Positions 10,701 through 20,525 are shown, counted from the first letter of the stretch. The stretch: DNA of 64,000 nucleotides from Aspidapion aeneum (GCA_963576565.1 OY755045.1:37654667-37718666); one strand, 5' to 3'. A program made the numbers and translations. The notes: generated from the sequence alone by a model not told the origin.

Positions 10701-13700
10701 TGGTAACGCAAATGCTGAATGTAATGTTACTCCAGATATATTAAAAGCTGCTCTTCCACTAGGAGCTGCAAGTAAAATTTTCGGTACGTCAGTTTTAACG
10801 CCCAGTTGATTATTAAACGTTTTAGTCATTAAATTATAAATGGCGTTAATCACAGTACTCTTGCCTACACCCGCAGATCCACTTATAAAAATTCGAATAG
10901 GCAATTTGTTAGTTTTGAAACAATGCAATATATACATAACAATTTGTCGTTGCCTTTCATTTAGTTGCAAAAGATTTTCATTAAGCTTTGACTCATCCAA
11001 TTTTGGCGGAAGCGAGAAATACTGCTTGTGTTTGTTTTTTGTCTCAGTTTGTTTGGAGTTGGAGAATATATTAACCTCTTGATCGGTGTCTATTTTGCCT
11101 TCCATAAATGACTGAATTTCTGCCTCACGCTGATCTTCATTTACTGCATCTTCACATGCTTTATCTAATATTTCATCTGAGACTCTACAATATTTGTCTC
11201 GATTTCTTTTTATAGTAACAAGGTTTTTTGTAAAAAGCATTTCTAAATTAGTATTTTCAAGGTCTGGCTCAACATCTCTCCAGGGATAATATAACAGCAA
11301 TTGCTCACGATAGTAGTTAAGGGGATCTTGAACAAACTTATAGTTCCTTGTTTTTAAAATTTTATTCTTTTTTCTAAATGTTATGGCAATTTTAGTTGAA
11401 TCTTCATTTACATCATTGTCAGAAGACTTTTTTTCTGTCACTTGACATGCAAAATCTGCTAAACACACATCTTTTAAGTCAGTCTTTCTGGCTCCATATT
11501 TCTGATAAATATTTGGCATGTATATATCATCAGAATTCTCTGGTAAAAGCGCAAGATCTTTGTTCATTTTTAACATTCTTACTCTATCGGACTTAGGAGA
11601 AGTATCAATGTATATTGAGCCTCTTGATGAAACTGTTAAAGGCAGACCTAAAACGTGGTACGATGCCTCTTGAGCACTCATAACATTTGCGTTTAAAAAG
11701 ACGTTACCAACTTTTTGTAACTTAGTTTTTATTGATGTATTTCCGGAGTTTAAATCGTCAACAGTTTCTTTAAGTAGTTTTGACAAACCTGCATCTACTT
11801 TTGTCAAATAATTAAGGATGTATGAAGCACATGAGTAAGGGTCCAATACATATTGTAAATCCATATTTGATCCTAAAAGATTAAGAATGTCTTTATTATA
11901 AGCGTTCAAACTGACTTCTAAACTAGATCGCTTTAAGAAAACCGTTGTATTTGAGATAGCTGAGCGAATTGCATCATAATACTCAGTTTTACTTAAATTA
12001 AGCCGTCTTAGAGTTTGTTCAAATGACTCAAGCTCCGAACTCTCATTATAATTTTGCATTAAATCTTTAATTTTTTTGTAATTTGTTTTATATTTCTCAT
12101 CGACAAGATCTTTTGGAATTGGAGTAAGTATAACCGTTTCAGGCACAACAGGTCGAGGAAAATGAAAACGACAGGATTTTTTATTCTTGCGACCTTTATA
12201 ACATGTGTGTGTATGCTTATGCCGTTGAAATGAAATATTTGGATTGTTGGGATCATAATAGCAAGTTATGTGTAAATCAATAAAAGCACAAACCTCTTTA
12301 GCAGATTTTGCGTCATCAGGGTCATAAATTGGGGCACTGTTACAATAAAGCAAATTGTGACTGTGAACCGATCCTCGAACCTGAAATTCTCTTCTCTGAA
12401 AAAAATCTATTACATGAGTTTTATCAAAAATACCATCAGTAGCTGTAAGAAGCTTTATTATTTCGTTAAACTGATGATCTAGGTAACGAACAACTGTCAC
12501 AGGATCATTTCTAATAAGCATTGTCTTATCGGCCAAGTCCAGTAACATTGCTTCATTTAGAGAGATTGATTTACCTTTTGATAGTTTATATAAAAGTGAC
12601 AAAAGCTCGGGAGATTTGATTTCAGTAGCAGAAATTGTTAGAAAGAAGGTTGGAAAGCCCAGTTGACGAATCATTGCCAGTAAGTCTTTCTTCTTTGCCT
12701 GCCAAAAGGCGGGGGAAGATCTAACGTGACGAAGACATTTAAAACCTTCATCGAACTTAAACGTATCTGCCAAAAAATTTACTTTTTTTAAATCATTTGC
12801 AGTGATTTTGTGTGAAGTTTTTAATTTTCTCAAGCAAACATTTACGTTACTAAAAACACTTCTTTCAAGCTTTTGTTTTGCCATATATAAAACTCTTGTG
12901 GGAACACATGATCTTCGATCCCATCTTCTACTCTCACTTTTTACTCTTTCTGCGTAACTTAGAAGTTTAGTCCCTTCCATAAACTGGCCAGCAAAAATTT
13001 TAGGAAAGCAGAGTTCGTCGATATCAGGAAAATCAAACCATGATACTGGTTTCTTTCCTTGACCAGGAGCAATAACTGCTATTTGGGCAGCACATGCTGT
13101 TTCCTTGTTTCTGTCTATAATTAAAACTTCGTCGTCTTGTAAATCGTCATAGTCCTTTTCATTATAAGTAGGTAACTTGTGATCAGTATTTGTCTCCCTT
13201 TCATAATTTTCACTAGGATCAATCACGAAATTTATTTCTTTCTCAAGGTCATGTTTATATGAATCCAGAAAGTCTTGATTAACCAAAATTCCGTGTTTTT
13301 TATATAAGGGGGTATTTTTAAGAAAATCCAAGGCATTGCATATATTAGTTGGCTTAATTCGTTCAAACATATAGTCGGATTGATGTTCCTGATGTCTTTT
13401 CAACTTGATTTGTATCGTAGAAAGGTCATCGAATTGCCGTGGTAAAACTTTGGTCATATCGGGAATATCAACAGGTATATTTACTACACTTCCTTTTAAT
13501 GATAATTGTGGATTAATAGCATATGGCTGCAACGGTTTTATTTGCATAAACGGAAGTATAGGAGAACACATCCTTTCTTCCACATCACTTAACATTTCTA
13601 AAACTCCTGGAACTTCTGGAAACTTTAGCCCATTTGACGTCGCTACTTTTGGAATATTCCCTTTTCTTACGTGATTATAACATGTTTTGCATATATAACC

Positions 13701-15095
13701 AGTTTTAAGATTTATAATTTTAGTCAAAAAGACATCTGTTTCATTTTCAGGGCAACTTCTTGTAATTTTTTCTGCGTCAAATTTTATAACTGAATGAGCA
13801 AAGAACAGATTTTCACAACAGCAGCAAATAATGTCTGGTCCATCTTTTTTTTGGGTTATGAAATTTAGGATTAATTTAGATCTTTTACTTTTACTGTTAC
13901 TTGTCAAAGAAGCTTCGCGTCTAATTCTTCTCAATAAACTTTCTTTATATGCAAGTAGTTCTAACAAATGATTTTTTTTGTCTTTTGAGTGATCATATTT
14001 GAATTTAGCTCTAGTGGCTGTTTTAGCTAATTTATCCTTTTCTCTTTCCTCACATCTAAATTCCTCATTATTTCGTTTGACTCTCTTTGCAGATTTATCC
14101 TTATCCTTTTCAATTTCTTTGATGTCTATGTCACTTTTCCGCTTTTTTTGTTTTACACCTTTGTCCCTTTCTTTTTCTTTTATACGGAAGTTTTCATTTT
14201 GTCTATTTTCTTTTTTAGATTTTTTATCTCTTTCTTTTTCGTCTTCCCGAAAGTTTTCGTTTTGCCTTTTTTCTTTTTTTGCAGTTTTATCCTTTTCTTT
14301 TTCTTCATCTCGAAAGGGTTCGTCTTGTCTTTTTTCTTTTTTTGCAGTTTTATCCTTTTCTTTTTCTTCATCTCGAAAGGTTTCGTCTTGTCTTTTTTCT
14401 TTTTTTGCCGTTTTATCTTTTTCTTTCTCTTCGTCACGAAAGTTTTTGTCTTGCCTCTTTTTTTTTTTGGCCGACTTATCTGTTTCTTTCTCTTCTTCAC
14501 GAAATATTTGAGATTGCCTTTTAAGTTTTACTGCATTTTTCAAATGTTCTTTTTCTTCTTCGCGAAAAATTTTATCTTGTCTTTTTTCTTTTTTTGCAAT
14601 TTTATCCTTTTCTTTTTCTTCCTTTCGAAAGTTTTCGTCTTGCCTCTTTTCTTTTTTGGCCGACTTATCTTTTTCTTTTTCTTCTTCACGAAATAGTTTT
14701 GACAGTCTTTTAACTCTTATTGTATTTTTTAAGCGTTCTTGTTCTTCTTCTCGAAAATTTTTATCCTTTCTTTTTTCTTTTTTGGCTATATTATCGTTTT
14801 TTTTCTCTTCATTACGAAACTTTGCATTTGTTCTCAAGGCTCGAACTGAAATACGTATTCTTTCTCTTTCTTCTTCTGTAGTTTGACAGCTTATATTTTT
14901 GTTTATACTTTTGTCATTTCCTATTTCTTCTTCCAAAAAATTTTTGTCTTGATTCATGTACTTTTTTACACTTTTGTCCTTTTCATCCTCTTTATCACCA
15001 TTCATTTTCGCTTCTGAATTTTGGCTGCTTTCTAATGATTCGTGGTCTTGTTTCCACTTTGTCCATCTTAAGGTATTTTTATTTTTTCGTCCCAT
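7746..15095 (-). CDS. Helentron Rep/helicase protein with EEP nuclease and USP-like protease domain
   Basis: Single frame of 2,449 codons from the first ATG (15093-15095); the frame is open three codons further upstream. Domains in order: about residues 65-360, Lys/Glu/Arg-rich repeats of about 21 residues; about 424-500, a Cys cluster (CCCCENLFF, then CKTC); about 740-1110, a Helitron Rep domain with the HUH motif at H911-S912-H913 (EFQVRGSVHSH) and the two catalytic tyrosines Y1092 and Y1096 (ASYILNYLTK); about 1380-1830, a Pif1-type SF1 helicase with Walker A GSAGVGKS at 1406-1413, Walker B IIDEVSM, GDLQQLPPV, HKSQGQT and YVALSRV; about 1870-2070, an endonuclease/exonuclease/phosphatase domain (LNINSIR, SETNT, GDLNLD at 2006-2011, TDH); about 2180-2449, a USP/C19-like domain with Cys box ENNCYCNS (C2189), QQQDAVEFL, two CxxC pairs and His box EGHYTA (H2409). 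Rep would nick and join DNA ends and the helicase would unwind during rolling-circle transposition. The EEP domain is known in Helentrons. The protease role is unknown. No stop or frameshift is present. Confidence 0.92.
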   Translation of the reverse strand: MGRKNKNTLRWTKWKQDHESLESSQNSEAKMNGDKEDEKDKSVKKYMNQDKNFLEEEIGNDKSINKNISCQTTEEERERIRISVRALRTNAKFRNEEKKNDNIAKKEKRKDKNFREEEQERLKNTIRVKRLSKLFREEEKEKDKSAKKEKRQDENFRKEEKEKDKIAKKEKRQDKIFREEEKEHLKNAVKLKRQSQIFREEEKETDKSAKKKKRQDKNFRDEEKEKDKTAKKEKRQDETFRDEEKEKDKTAKKEKRQDEPFRDEEKEKDKTAKKEKRQNENFREDEKERDKKSKKENRQNENFRIKEKERDKGVKQKKRKSDIDIKEIEKDKDKSAKRVKRNNEEFRCEEREKDKLAKTATRAKFKYDHSKDKKNHLLELLAYKESLLRRIRREASLTSNSKSKRSKLILNFITQKKDGPDIICCCCENLFFAHSVIKFDAEKITRSCPENETDVFLTKIINLKTGYICKTCYNHVRKGNIPKVATSNGLKFPEVPGVLEMLSDVEERMCSPILPFMQIKPLQPYAINPQLSLKGSVVNIPVDIPDMTKVLPRQFDDLSTIQIKLKRHQEHQSDYMFERIKPTNICNALDFLKNTPLYKKHGILVNQDFLDSYKHDLEKEINFVIDPSENYERETNTDHKLPTYNEKDYDDLQDDEVLIIDRNKETACAAQIAVIAPGQGKKPVSWFDFPDIDELCFPKIFAGQFMEGTKLLSYAERVKSESRRWDRRSCVPTRVLYMAKQKLERSVFSNVNVCLRKLKTSHKITANDLKKVNFLADTFKFDEGFKCLRHVRSSPAFWQAKKKDLLAMIRQLGFPTFFLTISATEIKSPELLSLLYKLSKGKSISLNEAMLLDLADKTMLIRNDPVTVVRYLDHQFNEIIKLLTATDGIFDKTHVIDFFQRREFQVRGSVHSHNLLYCNSAPIYDPDDAKSAKEVCAFIDLHITCYYDPNNPNISFQRHKHTHTCYKGRKNKKSCRFHFPRPVVPETVILTPIPKDLVDEKYKTNYKKIKDLMQNYNESSELESFEQTLRRLNLSKTEYYDAIRSAISNTTVFLKRSSLEVSLNAYNKDILNLLGSNMDLQYVLDPYSCASYILNYLTKVDAGLSKLLKETVDDLNSGNTSIKTKLQKVGNVFLNANVMSAQEASYHVLGLPLTVSSRGSIYIDTSPKSDRVRMLKMNKDLALLPENSDDIYMPNIYQKYGARKTDLKDVCLADFACQVTEKKSSDNDVNEDSTKIAITFRKKNKILKTRNYKFVQDPLNYYREQLLLYYPWRDVEPDLENTNLEMLFTKNLVTIKRNRDKYCRVSDEILDKACEDAVNEDQREAEIQSFMEGKIDTDQEVNIFSNSKQTETKNKHKQYFSLPPKLDESKLNENLLQLNERQRQIVMYILHCFKTNKLPIRIFISGSAGVGKSTVINAIYNLMTKTFNNQLGVKTDVPKILLAAPSGRAAFNISGVTLHSAFALPVTKFGGQMSDLSADIASTIRQQLFDLKLLIIDEVSMVGRRLLQRADTRLRQVMGKNETFGGISVLLVGDLQQLPPVLDTPLYKPSKSNDLTALSNCLWDEFRYFELTQIMRQKDDADFITALNNLASGNMTISDITLLKSREVLESVVPVEAIRLFSRNDDVDKYNSNKIKNYPGDLIFGKAIDHITGKTKDSAKNKIKETIACKNTRETGGLPGTIAFKIGIKYMVISNIDVSDGLVNGACGTLQHLTMDPATNEVVTVWIDFGDPLIGKKARQSNTSLKLKPTLTPLNKTKTQIAIGKNSTYQVVREQFPLVPAEAITIHKSQGQTYDCVCVDLTNESSFSQQRSLIYVALSRVTRLCNLYILGTFRPPKPPPKDDLLTNEINLLRNEKKLILPYMASRNEFGLVYLNINSIREKIKFIVADSWYSQAEIIIFSETNTIGSDTVSVPGYSLSYRSDTKLVSRGPRGIMIFARPDFQISYVDYITYNFGNHHIDLVILKINDLFVITGYKSPSTPFSLFIQNFRKMHNHISKKEKILVVGDLNLDIYINNDITEYFQTTFGLKRGLFQEVSTTNYNTQIDVIFFKNINFSRTGVYPTYFTDHEAVFAFLQGAEKQTNINEALTKGSQKTDKTENEKTGDLANNVKIFSKNKDMSLKTKCNILSSCVDNFNKIYLAANRVNTNSPTKNTRILPKIVILQNITLLSADTSYMPKGMLNGFGENNCYCNSVLQVLFALPSIRTAIFTASYSDRITVEFTQLLQKIVSDNRNVYIRTRQIRDIVADMGYDDFATNQQQDAVEFLQCLLSVCTGFRLNNFFTFTNKLLYKCTACEYQTTPVFTQESIVRGCFPANAQSPVSFPLLTAPSPTDRNCPDCSNNLVSYSVITNPSSFLAFQILRYKYHQGEIVKNKSLITNFNSENIYIGNYYYKCMAVVFHHGNNINEGHYTAIVRQGQNWVQCNDTDISVNVNYPFSLENAYLIIFNKS

Positions 15096-15752
15096 TTTTA
15101 GCACTATTTCTTACATTTTTTACCGCCTTTAAAGAATATTCATAAAGTACCATTTAAGCAATGTAGTTTTTGCAATAACTTAAATGCAAAAGCCACATTG
15201 TTAGAATGTCACTTCTCTGAAAAAAAAAAAGAATTGGACTATTGGGTTTTCACGATAAAATAAGTTTTGGATACATTTTAAATATAATAGCTTAGTTTGC
15301 AAATCAAAACATATTCGAAAAAATTATTTTATCGTGTGACCTCATGTAATGAATCAATCTCCAAATTATTTTACTTTTTATAAGAGCTTACTATTTTAGA
15401 TTTCTTACTATTACAACAATTTATTTAGATGTTCTTGGTTTCTAGGACCTTGGGTGGACACTACCCGATATGGTTCTGGAAGCCAAGAACATACGAACAA
15501 AAATATAAGGAAGAAGAAATCGTCATCTTTTATATGTGCACATATACACCGCCCCCTGTCTTTTACATCTAGCCAATTTAGCATATTTTGCTCCCCATTA
15601 CCCTGAAAAATTACTAAACGGCCTTTCTACGCACAATAAGTTTTTATGTCTCGTCCGCGAAGGCGAAATTGTACATAAAAAAGAATTATTTACGTAAAAT
15701 CGAAAAGTTAAAATATATTTCTCTGTCGCTTATACGACGTCGGCATGAATAC
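15096..15752. other. Helentron 5-prime leader region
   Basis: Upstream of the Helentron start codon on the minus strand. It presumably holds the promoter and leader, but I can point to no specific TATA or initiator element. It is AT-rich and has no other gene. Confidence 0.4.
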
Positions 15753-16455
15753 ATACAACTAAAAGGTAGCAGACATGTTTTTGGTTATTTTTTGTGCGAA
15801 TTTGGAGAAACGCTCGGACACGTCGATTTTGTTTGCGAAGGGGACACTTTTTGACTATCTTAAAATTATTGTAGCATGCACCATCTTGGGTGTATACTAT
15901 ACCACTATATTTTGAATAGGGAAAGTGGGTCTAGTGATACCTTGTTTTGAAGGCCCCTTAAATGCCCTTACAACCGTGCAAAAATTTAAAAATGTGTCTA
16001 TTGGTTTTTGAGATAATTGCCTTCAAACTTTCAAATTTAACATGGACTGATAAAATAAAAATTTTATCAGAATTTCATATTTTCCGGATTTAATTTTTAT
16101 TTTATCATTCCATGTAAAATTTGAAATATGAAAGCAAATATCTCAAAAAGTAATCTATCGATTTCCGAAATTTTTATGATTCCATGTAAAATTTGAAAGC
16201 AAAGATCTCAAAAACTAATCAATGGATTTTCGAAATTTTTACAAGGTTGTAAAGATATCCAAAAGAATCACTAAGCCCACTTTCCCTATTCAAAATATAG
16301 GGGTTAAGTATACCCCACAAAGATGGTGCGTGCTACAAAAATTTCAAGATAGCCAAAAAGTGTCCCCCTCGCAAACAAAATCGACGTGTGTGTTCAAATT
16401 CGCACAAAAAATACCCAAAAACACATCTGTTACGTTCTAGATGGGACACCCTGTA
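15753..16455. mobile_element. MITE with long inverted repeats (CAGGGTG family), inside the Helentron
   Basis: The arms are long inverted copies: the GTCGATTTTGTTTGCGA and CCCACTTTCCCTATTCAAAA blocks occur in both orientations around a centre near 16100. The right end is GGGACACCCTGTA; the left end has lost the GGGTGTTCC part. Relatives lie at 37442-38105, 42580-43025 and 56114-56735. Small open frames within it are by-products of the palindrome. Confidence 0.85.
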
Positions 16456-16555
16456 TATGCTTTAACATGGTCCAAATGAGTTCAGCAAGTCTTATAATAA
16501 CCCAAATATCATCGATTACAGTATAAATTAATTCTAAGGGAACACCCTGTTATTG

Positions 16556-16593
16556 TAATCATGTGAGCTTAGGTGCCCATAAATTGGCAGAGT
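16556..16593 (+). repeat. Inverted copy of the Helentron 3-prime terminus
   Basis: 38-bp segment ending CCCATAAATTGGCAGAGT on the plus strand. It is the inverted partner of 7550-7587 and lies about 470 bp inside the presumed 5-prime end of the element. Helentrons are described as having subterminal inverted repeats; this one is unusually long and well conserved. Confidence 0.8.
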
Positions 16594-16846
16594 CTTTTTA
16601 AATAAACTAAAATATATTTTGTTTAACTCCAGACTCAAATACCATTCGTTTGATATCATACACGCCATATTTTCACATAAACTCAAATTTTTTTGATCCA
16701 CCCCCACCCTTTTACTTGGCTTGTATTCGATGGATTTTATTCATTTTTAAATGGGACCATCTCGACCCAAGACCCAGCCTAGGTACCAAATTTCATTCAA
16801 ATCGGGCAAGCGGTTTTTGAGTTATGCGCGTTGGTCGTTACAGACA

Positions 16847-16859
16847 TACAGACAGACAT

Positions 16860-16892
<33 letters not shown>
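16847..16892. repeat. CAGA tetranucleotide microsatellite in the Helentron 5-prime region
   Basis: About ten CAGA/CATA units. The same array (as CTGT) occurs at the equivalent place in the HINE-type copy at 53989-54641 and is lost in the copy at 25611. DINE-1-type elements of Drosophila also carry an internal microsatellite, which supports the family call. Confidence 0.9.
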
Positions 16893-16893
<1 letters not shown>

Positions 16894-16982
16894 GGCGCGA
16901 CAAAAAAGTTTCAAAATCACCTGAAACGCAAAGATATATAAAAATTTTTGAAATCGGAGCAACTTTTTTTTTCTCGAAAAAA

Positions 16983-17061
16983 TTAGGATCACCATAGCTC
17001 ACACTACTATAGTATAGTATATGTGTGAGCTAATACTATAGTATAGTATATGTGTGAGCTA
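16983..17061 (-). repeat. Helentron 5-prime terminal hairpin (duplicated)
   Basis: AGCTCACAC and GTGTGAGCT bracket a TACTATAGTA-type loop, with the left half repeated in tandem. The same doubled structure starts the element at 25611, so the duplication predates both insertions. The copy at 53989 has it once. Confidence 0.8.
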
Positions 17062-17064
17062 ATA

Positions 17065-17580
17065 AATTTTTTGCTGACCCAGAAAGTGAACTTGCTAAGA
17101 TTTTTATTAAACAAAACTTTTGATGCTACTAAAAACACAAACTATTCAATCATTTTTAAGTACCAATTACAATTTTACTTCCTAGTTTGAGGTGGGTAAA
17201 TGTGTTTAGTATATTTTCCCCTGTAGGCTCTATTGATGTGGGATGCGATTTTTGGGAATTGTATACCAGATTTATATTTGATCCAATATTTCTTCTTTTA
17301 AAATCAAATGCTAATATGTTTGTTCACCTGGTATGTTATATACAACTTCTGTACTAATAGTTGTATAAGTTTCAAAACCAGTTGAAAACTAAAACAACGA
17401 CGTATCCCTTCACACTCTCGCCCTTAAGATAAACAACGAAGCCCGGCCACACGAAGCAAGGCAGGATATGTTGTTGCACCAGTAATATAAGGAAGGTGAA
17501 GACACATTGTTTATGTAGCTAAGTTTTAAACAAAGTTCAAGTACCTACTGTTAATTTAGATACTGACGCAATAATGGCTG
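17065..17580. other. No recognised gene
   Basis: AT-rich flank of the Helentron. I see no domain, RNA or repeat end in it. Confidence 0.4.
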
Positions 17581-17589
17581 CCTAGTGTA

Positions 17590-18830
17590 TACAGGGTTCG
17601 AAAGCTTCTAGGAGGTTTAAATGTATACGTGCTATCGCTACACCATTTAAAATAAGAGAAAGTACAGTATAGAGTAACTGAAGGTAGAAATAGAAGAGCA
17701 TTGTACTCATGGGATTCAAAGATCTAATAAAAACCAACAATTGTGGACTATTAACTATTAAGTCCTTAATCAGAGCACCGCATGATTGGTTAGGCAACTA
17801 TACTTTAGCTAGCCCAAGAGTTATGAATCACACTACCTAACGCAAGCTAAAGTGATGGCGCCACTTGCAAAACAAACAATTGCAAACAAAATCTCTGTAA
17901 TGTAGGAGAACGAGCTACATTTAAACCTTTCCGCCTTGAAAAATAAATTTTTCTATATCTAGGACTATAGCATCTTCCAATATTATTGATTGATTTTAAA
18001 GTTTTGGCTGAGGAACACATAGTTCTCTCTAAAACTAATTAAACTATCTTGAGTTAGGCTAACGTTAACCACGTATTTTTCTCTAGACTCTAGACCATTA
18101 AAAAGGAGAGAGAGATAGAAAGAGAGTACAGTATATAGCAACTGAAAGTAGAACTGTAACCTTTTCACACGTAAATTTTAGTATGTGTGTGGCATTATAC
18201 TCATGGTTGGGTAGGCAATCACGTAGCTTATCGATTATGAACCGCAATCATTAATGCAAGCTAGAATGATGGCGCCACTTGCAACCAAACAATTGCAAAC
18301 AAAAACCTTTGTAATGCAGCAGAACGTGCTACAAACCTTTCGGATTTAAAAAATACATTTTCCTAGATCTAGACTTATGGCATCTTCAATTATCCTTGAT
18401 TGGTTTTAAAGTTTGAACTAAGTAACACATAGTTCCCTGAAAGTAGAAATATAACCGTATCACACATAAATTTTAGTACGTGTGAGGATTATACTTATGG
18501 AAAAGAACACATCAGAGCACCGCATGGTGGGGTAGGCAACCACGTAAGCTAGCTGAACGCTTATGAATCGCACTCATTAATGCTAGCTAGAGTGATGGCG
18601 CCACTTGCAAACCAAATAATAGCAACCAAAATTTTTGTAATATAGCAGAACGAGCTACAGTTAAACCTTTTGGGCTTCAAAAATACATTTTCCTATATCT
18701 AGGACTATAGTATCTTTCAATATTATTGATTAGTTTTAAAGTTTTGGCTGAGGAACGCAAAGTTCTCTCTAAAACTAATTAAACTATCTTGAGTTAGACT
18801 AACGTTCACCGCTTATTTTATAAAATAGAT
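17590..18830. repeat. Diverged tandem array, three units of about 325-415 bp
   Basis: The landmark GATGGCGCCACTTGCAA occurs near 17854, 18268 and 18594. Around it come, in the same order each time, AGCACCGCATG (first and third units), the GAACGAGCTACA-like box, ATATCTAGGACTATAG and TTTTAAAGTTTTGGCTGAGG. Unit length varies because of indels. No coding frame runs through it. It looks like an old local satellite. Confidence 0.75.
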
Positions 18831-20200
18831 GTTTAACTCGTTTTATTTTATGGGAGTTTACACCCTTCAATATTAAACTAAGTGGGCGACTAAGCAAAGT
18901 CTATTAAGACCAAAATCAACATTTTTCCTGACCAGTGTTTATACAACTGCGGCGACCGAAGAAAATACAATTCAAGACATTTAACAAATTCCTTCTCTAA
19001 GATCTACACTTATATTTACAGTGATAGCCCAACGCCACTCTTATCACCTCCTGTCCTTAATTCCGCCTAATCCAAAAGTCCCTTTTTCGTTTTAAAAACA
19101 CAATGAAGATTCACTAATAATACAAAGAAAAGTGTAAAAAATAATTGATTCAAATAATAAAAGAACATTGACAACACTCTAGATAAAAACGTTTTATCTA
19201 TTTAGAAAGTATTTAAAGGATCGGAACAAACCAGGAAAAATTATTTTAGAATTAAAATATTTTATAAAAGTGTGTTTTTCTAAACTTAAATTTATCTCTT
19301 TATAAACATCGAACTTTACTGAGTGGCATATCTGCCAATGGATAGAGTTAATTATCCAAATGTCCTTAATCTGTAGATATGACAATAGAGATATGTAAAT
19401 GAAGATTATAAGGACCCAGACGCGATTTATCGGTCGAGTAGTGGTGCCGGGAAATTCCGGTTCGGGAAATTTAATTCTCCATCTTGGTAATGATTTTCCC
19501 AGTTTGTAATTAAGAAAATTATACCTGGGGATGAAACTGTTGGGTCAAAATATAATGAAAAACATTAAAAAACCTACAAACTTGAAATATTATTTCTTTG
19601 TAAATTAAAAATACAAAGTAGCAAACCAATCTTAGTATTAAGAAGACAAATAAGAAGAAACATATAGAATCTCTGAAAGCGGGTAACCTATTAACAATTG
19701 TTGTTAGATACAAATAAGTTTAATCCAAAATGTAGTAGTATGAAAAGTTAACACATTTAATTTATAACTAAATAATAAAAATCCGATTTTGGTGCAAATA
19801 ACATCAAAAGTAAAACTATAAAGTTATTTGATATTTATAATGGATAAAACTCATGTGGATCCCAAAAGAAAAAATCCAAACATGGCAAAAGATGCCAATG
19901 AAGCCGCTGGTAGCTGATCAAAGCGATGGCGAGCTTGAATTTAAAAACTATCTTTGCCTGATAATTTTAAAACAGCAGCGCGCCCTGTTATTTACGCTAG
20001 AAAAATCATCGGCATAGAGCAACAAAATAAAAGCAAAACCGTAACTAAATTCCCTGCAATTGATTGAAACAAAACCGGGGCGAGCCTACCTCTCTTTCTG
20101 GATGCAAATTAACTCTTTTGCACCGATTTTTTAAAGCGTTGAGTGGCGCTGTTAAAAATCGGTTCGACATCGTACTTCTTTGCCATATACTTACCATAGA
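18831..20200. other. No recognised gene
   Basis: AT-rich sequence. Short minus-strand frames at 19194-19385 and 19519-19713 have no recognisable domain. A short ATG frame near 19840 stops after about 25 codons. Confidence 0.4.
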
Positions 20201-20207
20201 AATTTAG

Positions 20208-20525
20208 GCTACCTTGCCACACAATTCATCACTGAAATTGAAACTAGACCACTCTGTCTACGAGGATAATGTGGAAAGTGAAGTTCGTGCCGATTTAGTC
20301 AAGCTTGAACCAACTGTCGCCCACTTAAATCTGAATCATTATCACCTTGCTATTAGAACCAACAATAAACTTATAGGAAAATCAGATTATACGATAGCTG
20401 AAGGCAATGGAAAAGCTAAATCGGGTTGCGAATTGGAGTTTATGGGAAAGAACCCCTGCTTTGACATATTTGGAGCCACAATCGTTAAAGAAGTGAGAAA
20501 AAAAGTTAAAAAGCTACATCACTGA
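20208..20525 (+). CDS. Hypothetical open frame or exon-like segment, about 105 codons
   Basis: The frame opens just after a TAG at 20205-20207, which also reads as a possible splice acceptor (AATTTAG), and ends with TGA at 20523. It has no ATG near its start, so it would have to be an internal or terminal exon. The translation includes VYEDNVESEV and KSDYTIAEGNGKAKSG. The second stretch faintly recalls the strand pattern of JHBP/takeout-domain proteins, but this is a visual impression only. No neighbouring exon could be identified. It may be a pseudogene or chance. Confidence 0.22.
   Translation, partial: ATLPHNSSLKLKLDHSVYEDNVESEVRADLVKLEPTVAHLNLNHYHLAIRTNNKLIGKSDYTIAEGNGKAKSGCELEFMGKNPCFDIFGATIVKEVRKKVKKLHH

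Larger units (their letters stand above)
7549..17061 (-). mobile_element. Helentron (Helitron2-type rolling-circle transposon), apparently intact coding region
   Basis: The element is read on the minus strand. Its 3-prime end near 7549 (GGCAGAGTA, followed outside by T-rich DNA) matches the ends of the short copies at 30632 and 54641. Its 5-prime end near 17061 carries the same doubled hairpin (AGCTCACAC with GTGTGAGCT) and CAGA microsatellite as those copies. A 38-bp sequence at the 3-prime end recurs inverted at 16556-16593. The 5-prime boundary could therefore instead be about 16593, with the remaining 470 bp being an older HINE fragment. I favour 17061 because no matching HINE remainder lies beyond 7549. 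A MITE at 15753-16455 sits in the 5-prime leader. Confidence 0.75.

Noticed and set aside
13999..14886. Plus-strand frames rich in Phe, Ser and Leu
   Set aside because: They are antisense shadows of the charged repeats of the Helentron protein.
7746..15095. Integrated large DNA virus origin for the long frame
   Set aside because: HUH plus Y2 Rep and Pif1 helicase in this order, and shared HINE ends, identify a rolling-circle transposon; no viral structural gene is present.
15669..16440. Small frames with CEFGETLGHVDFVCEGDTF-like peptides, also at 37.9 kb
   Set aside because: They recur with each MITE copy and come from its inverted repeats, not from genes.
17590..18830. CRISPR-like or regularly spaced array
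   Set aside because: Units are long, diverged and without short identical repeats and unique spacers; the genome is eukaryotic.
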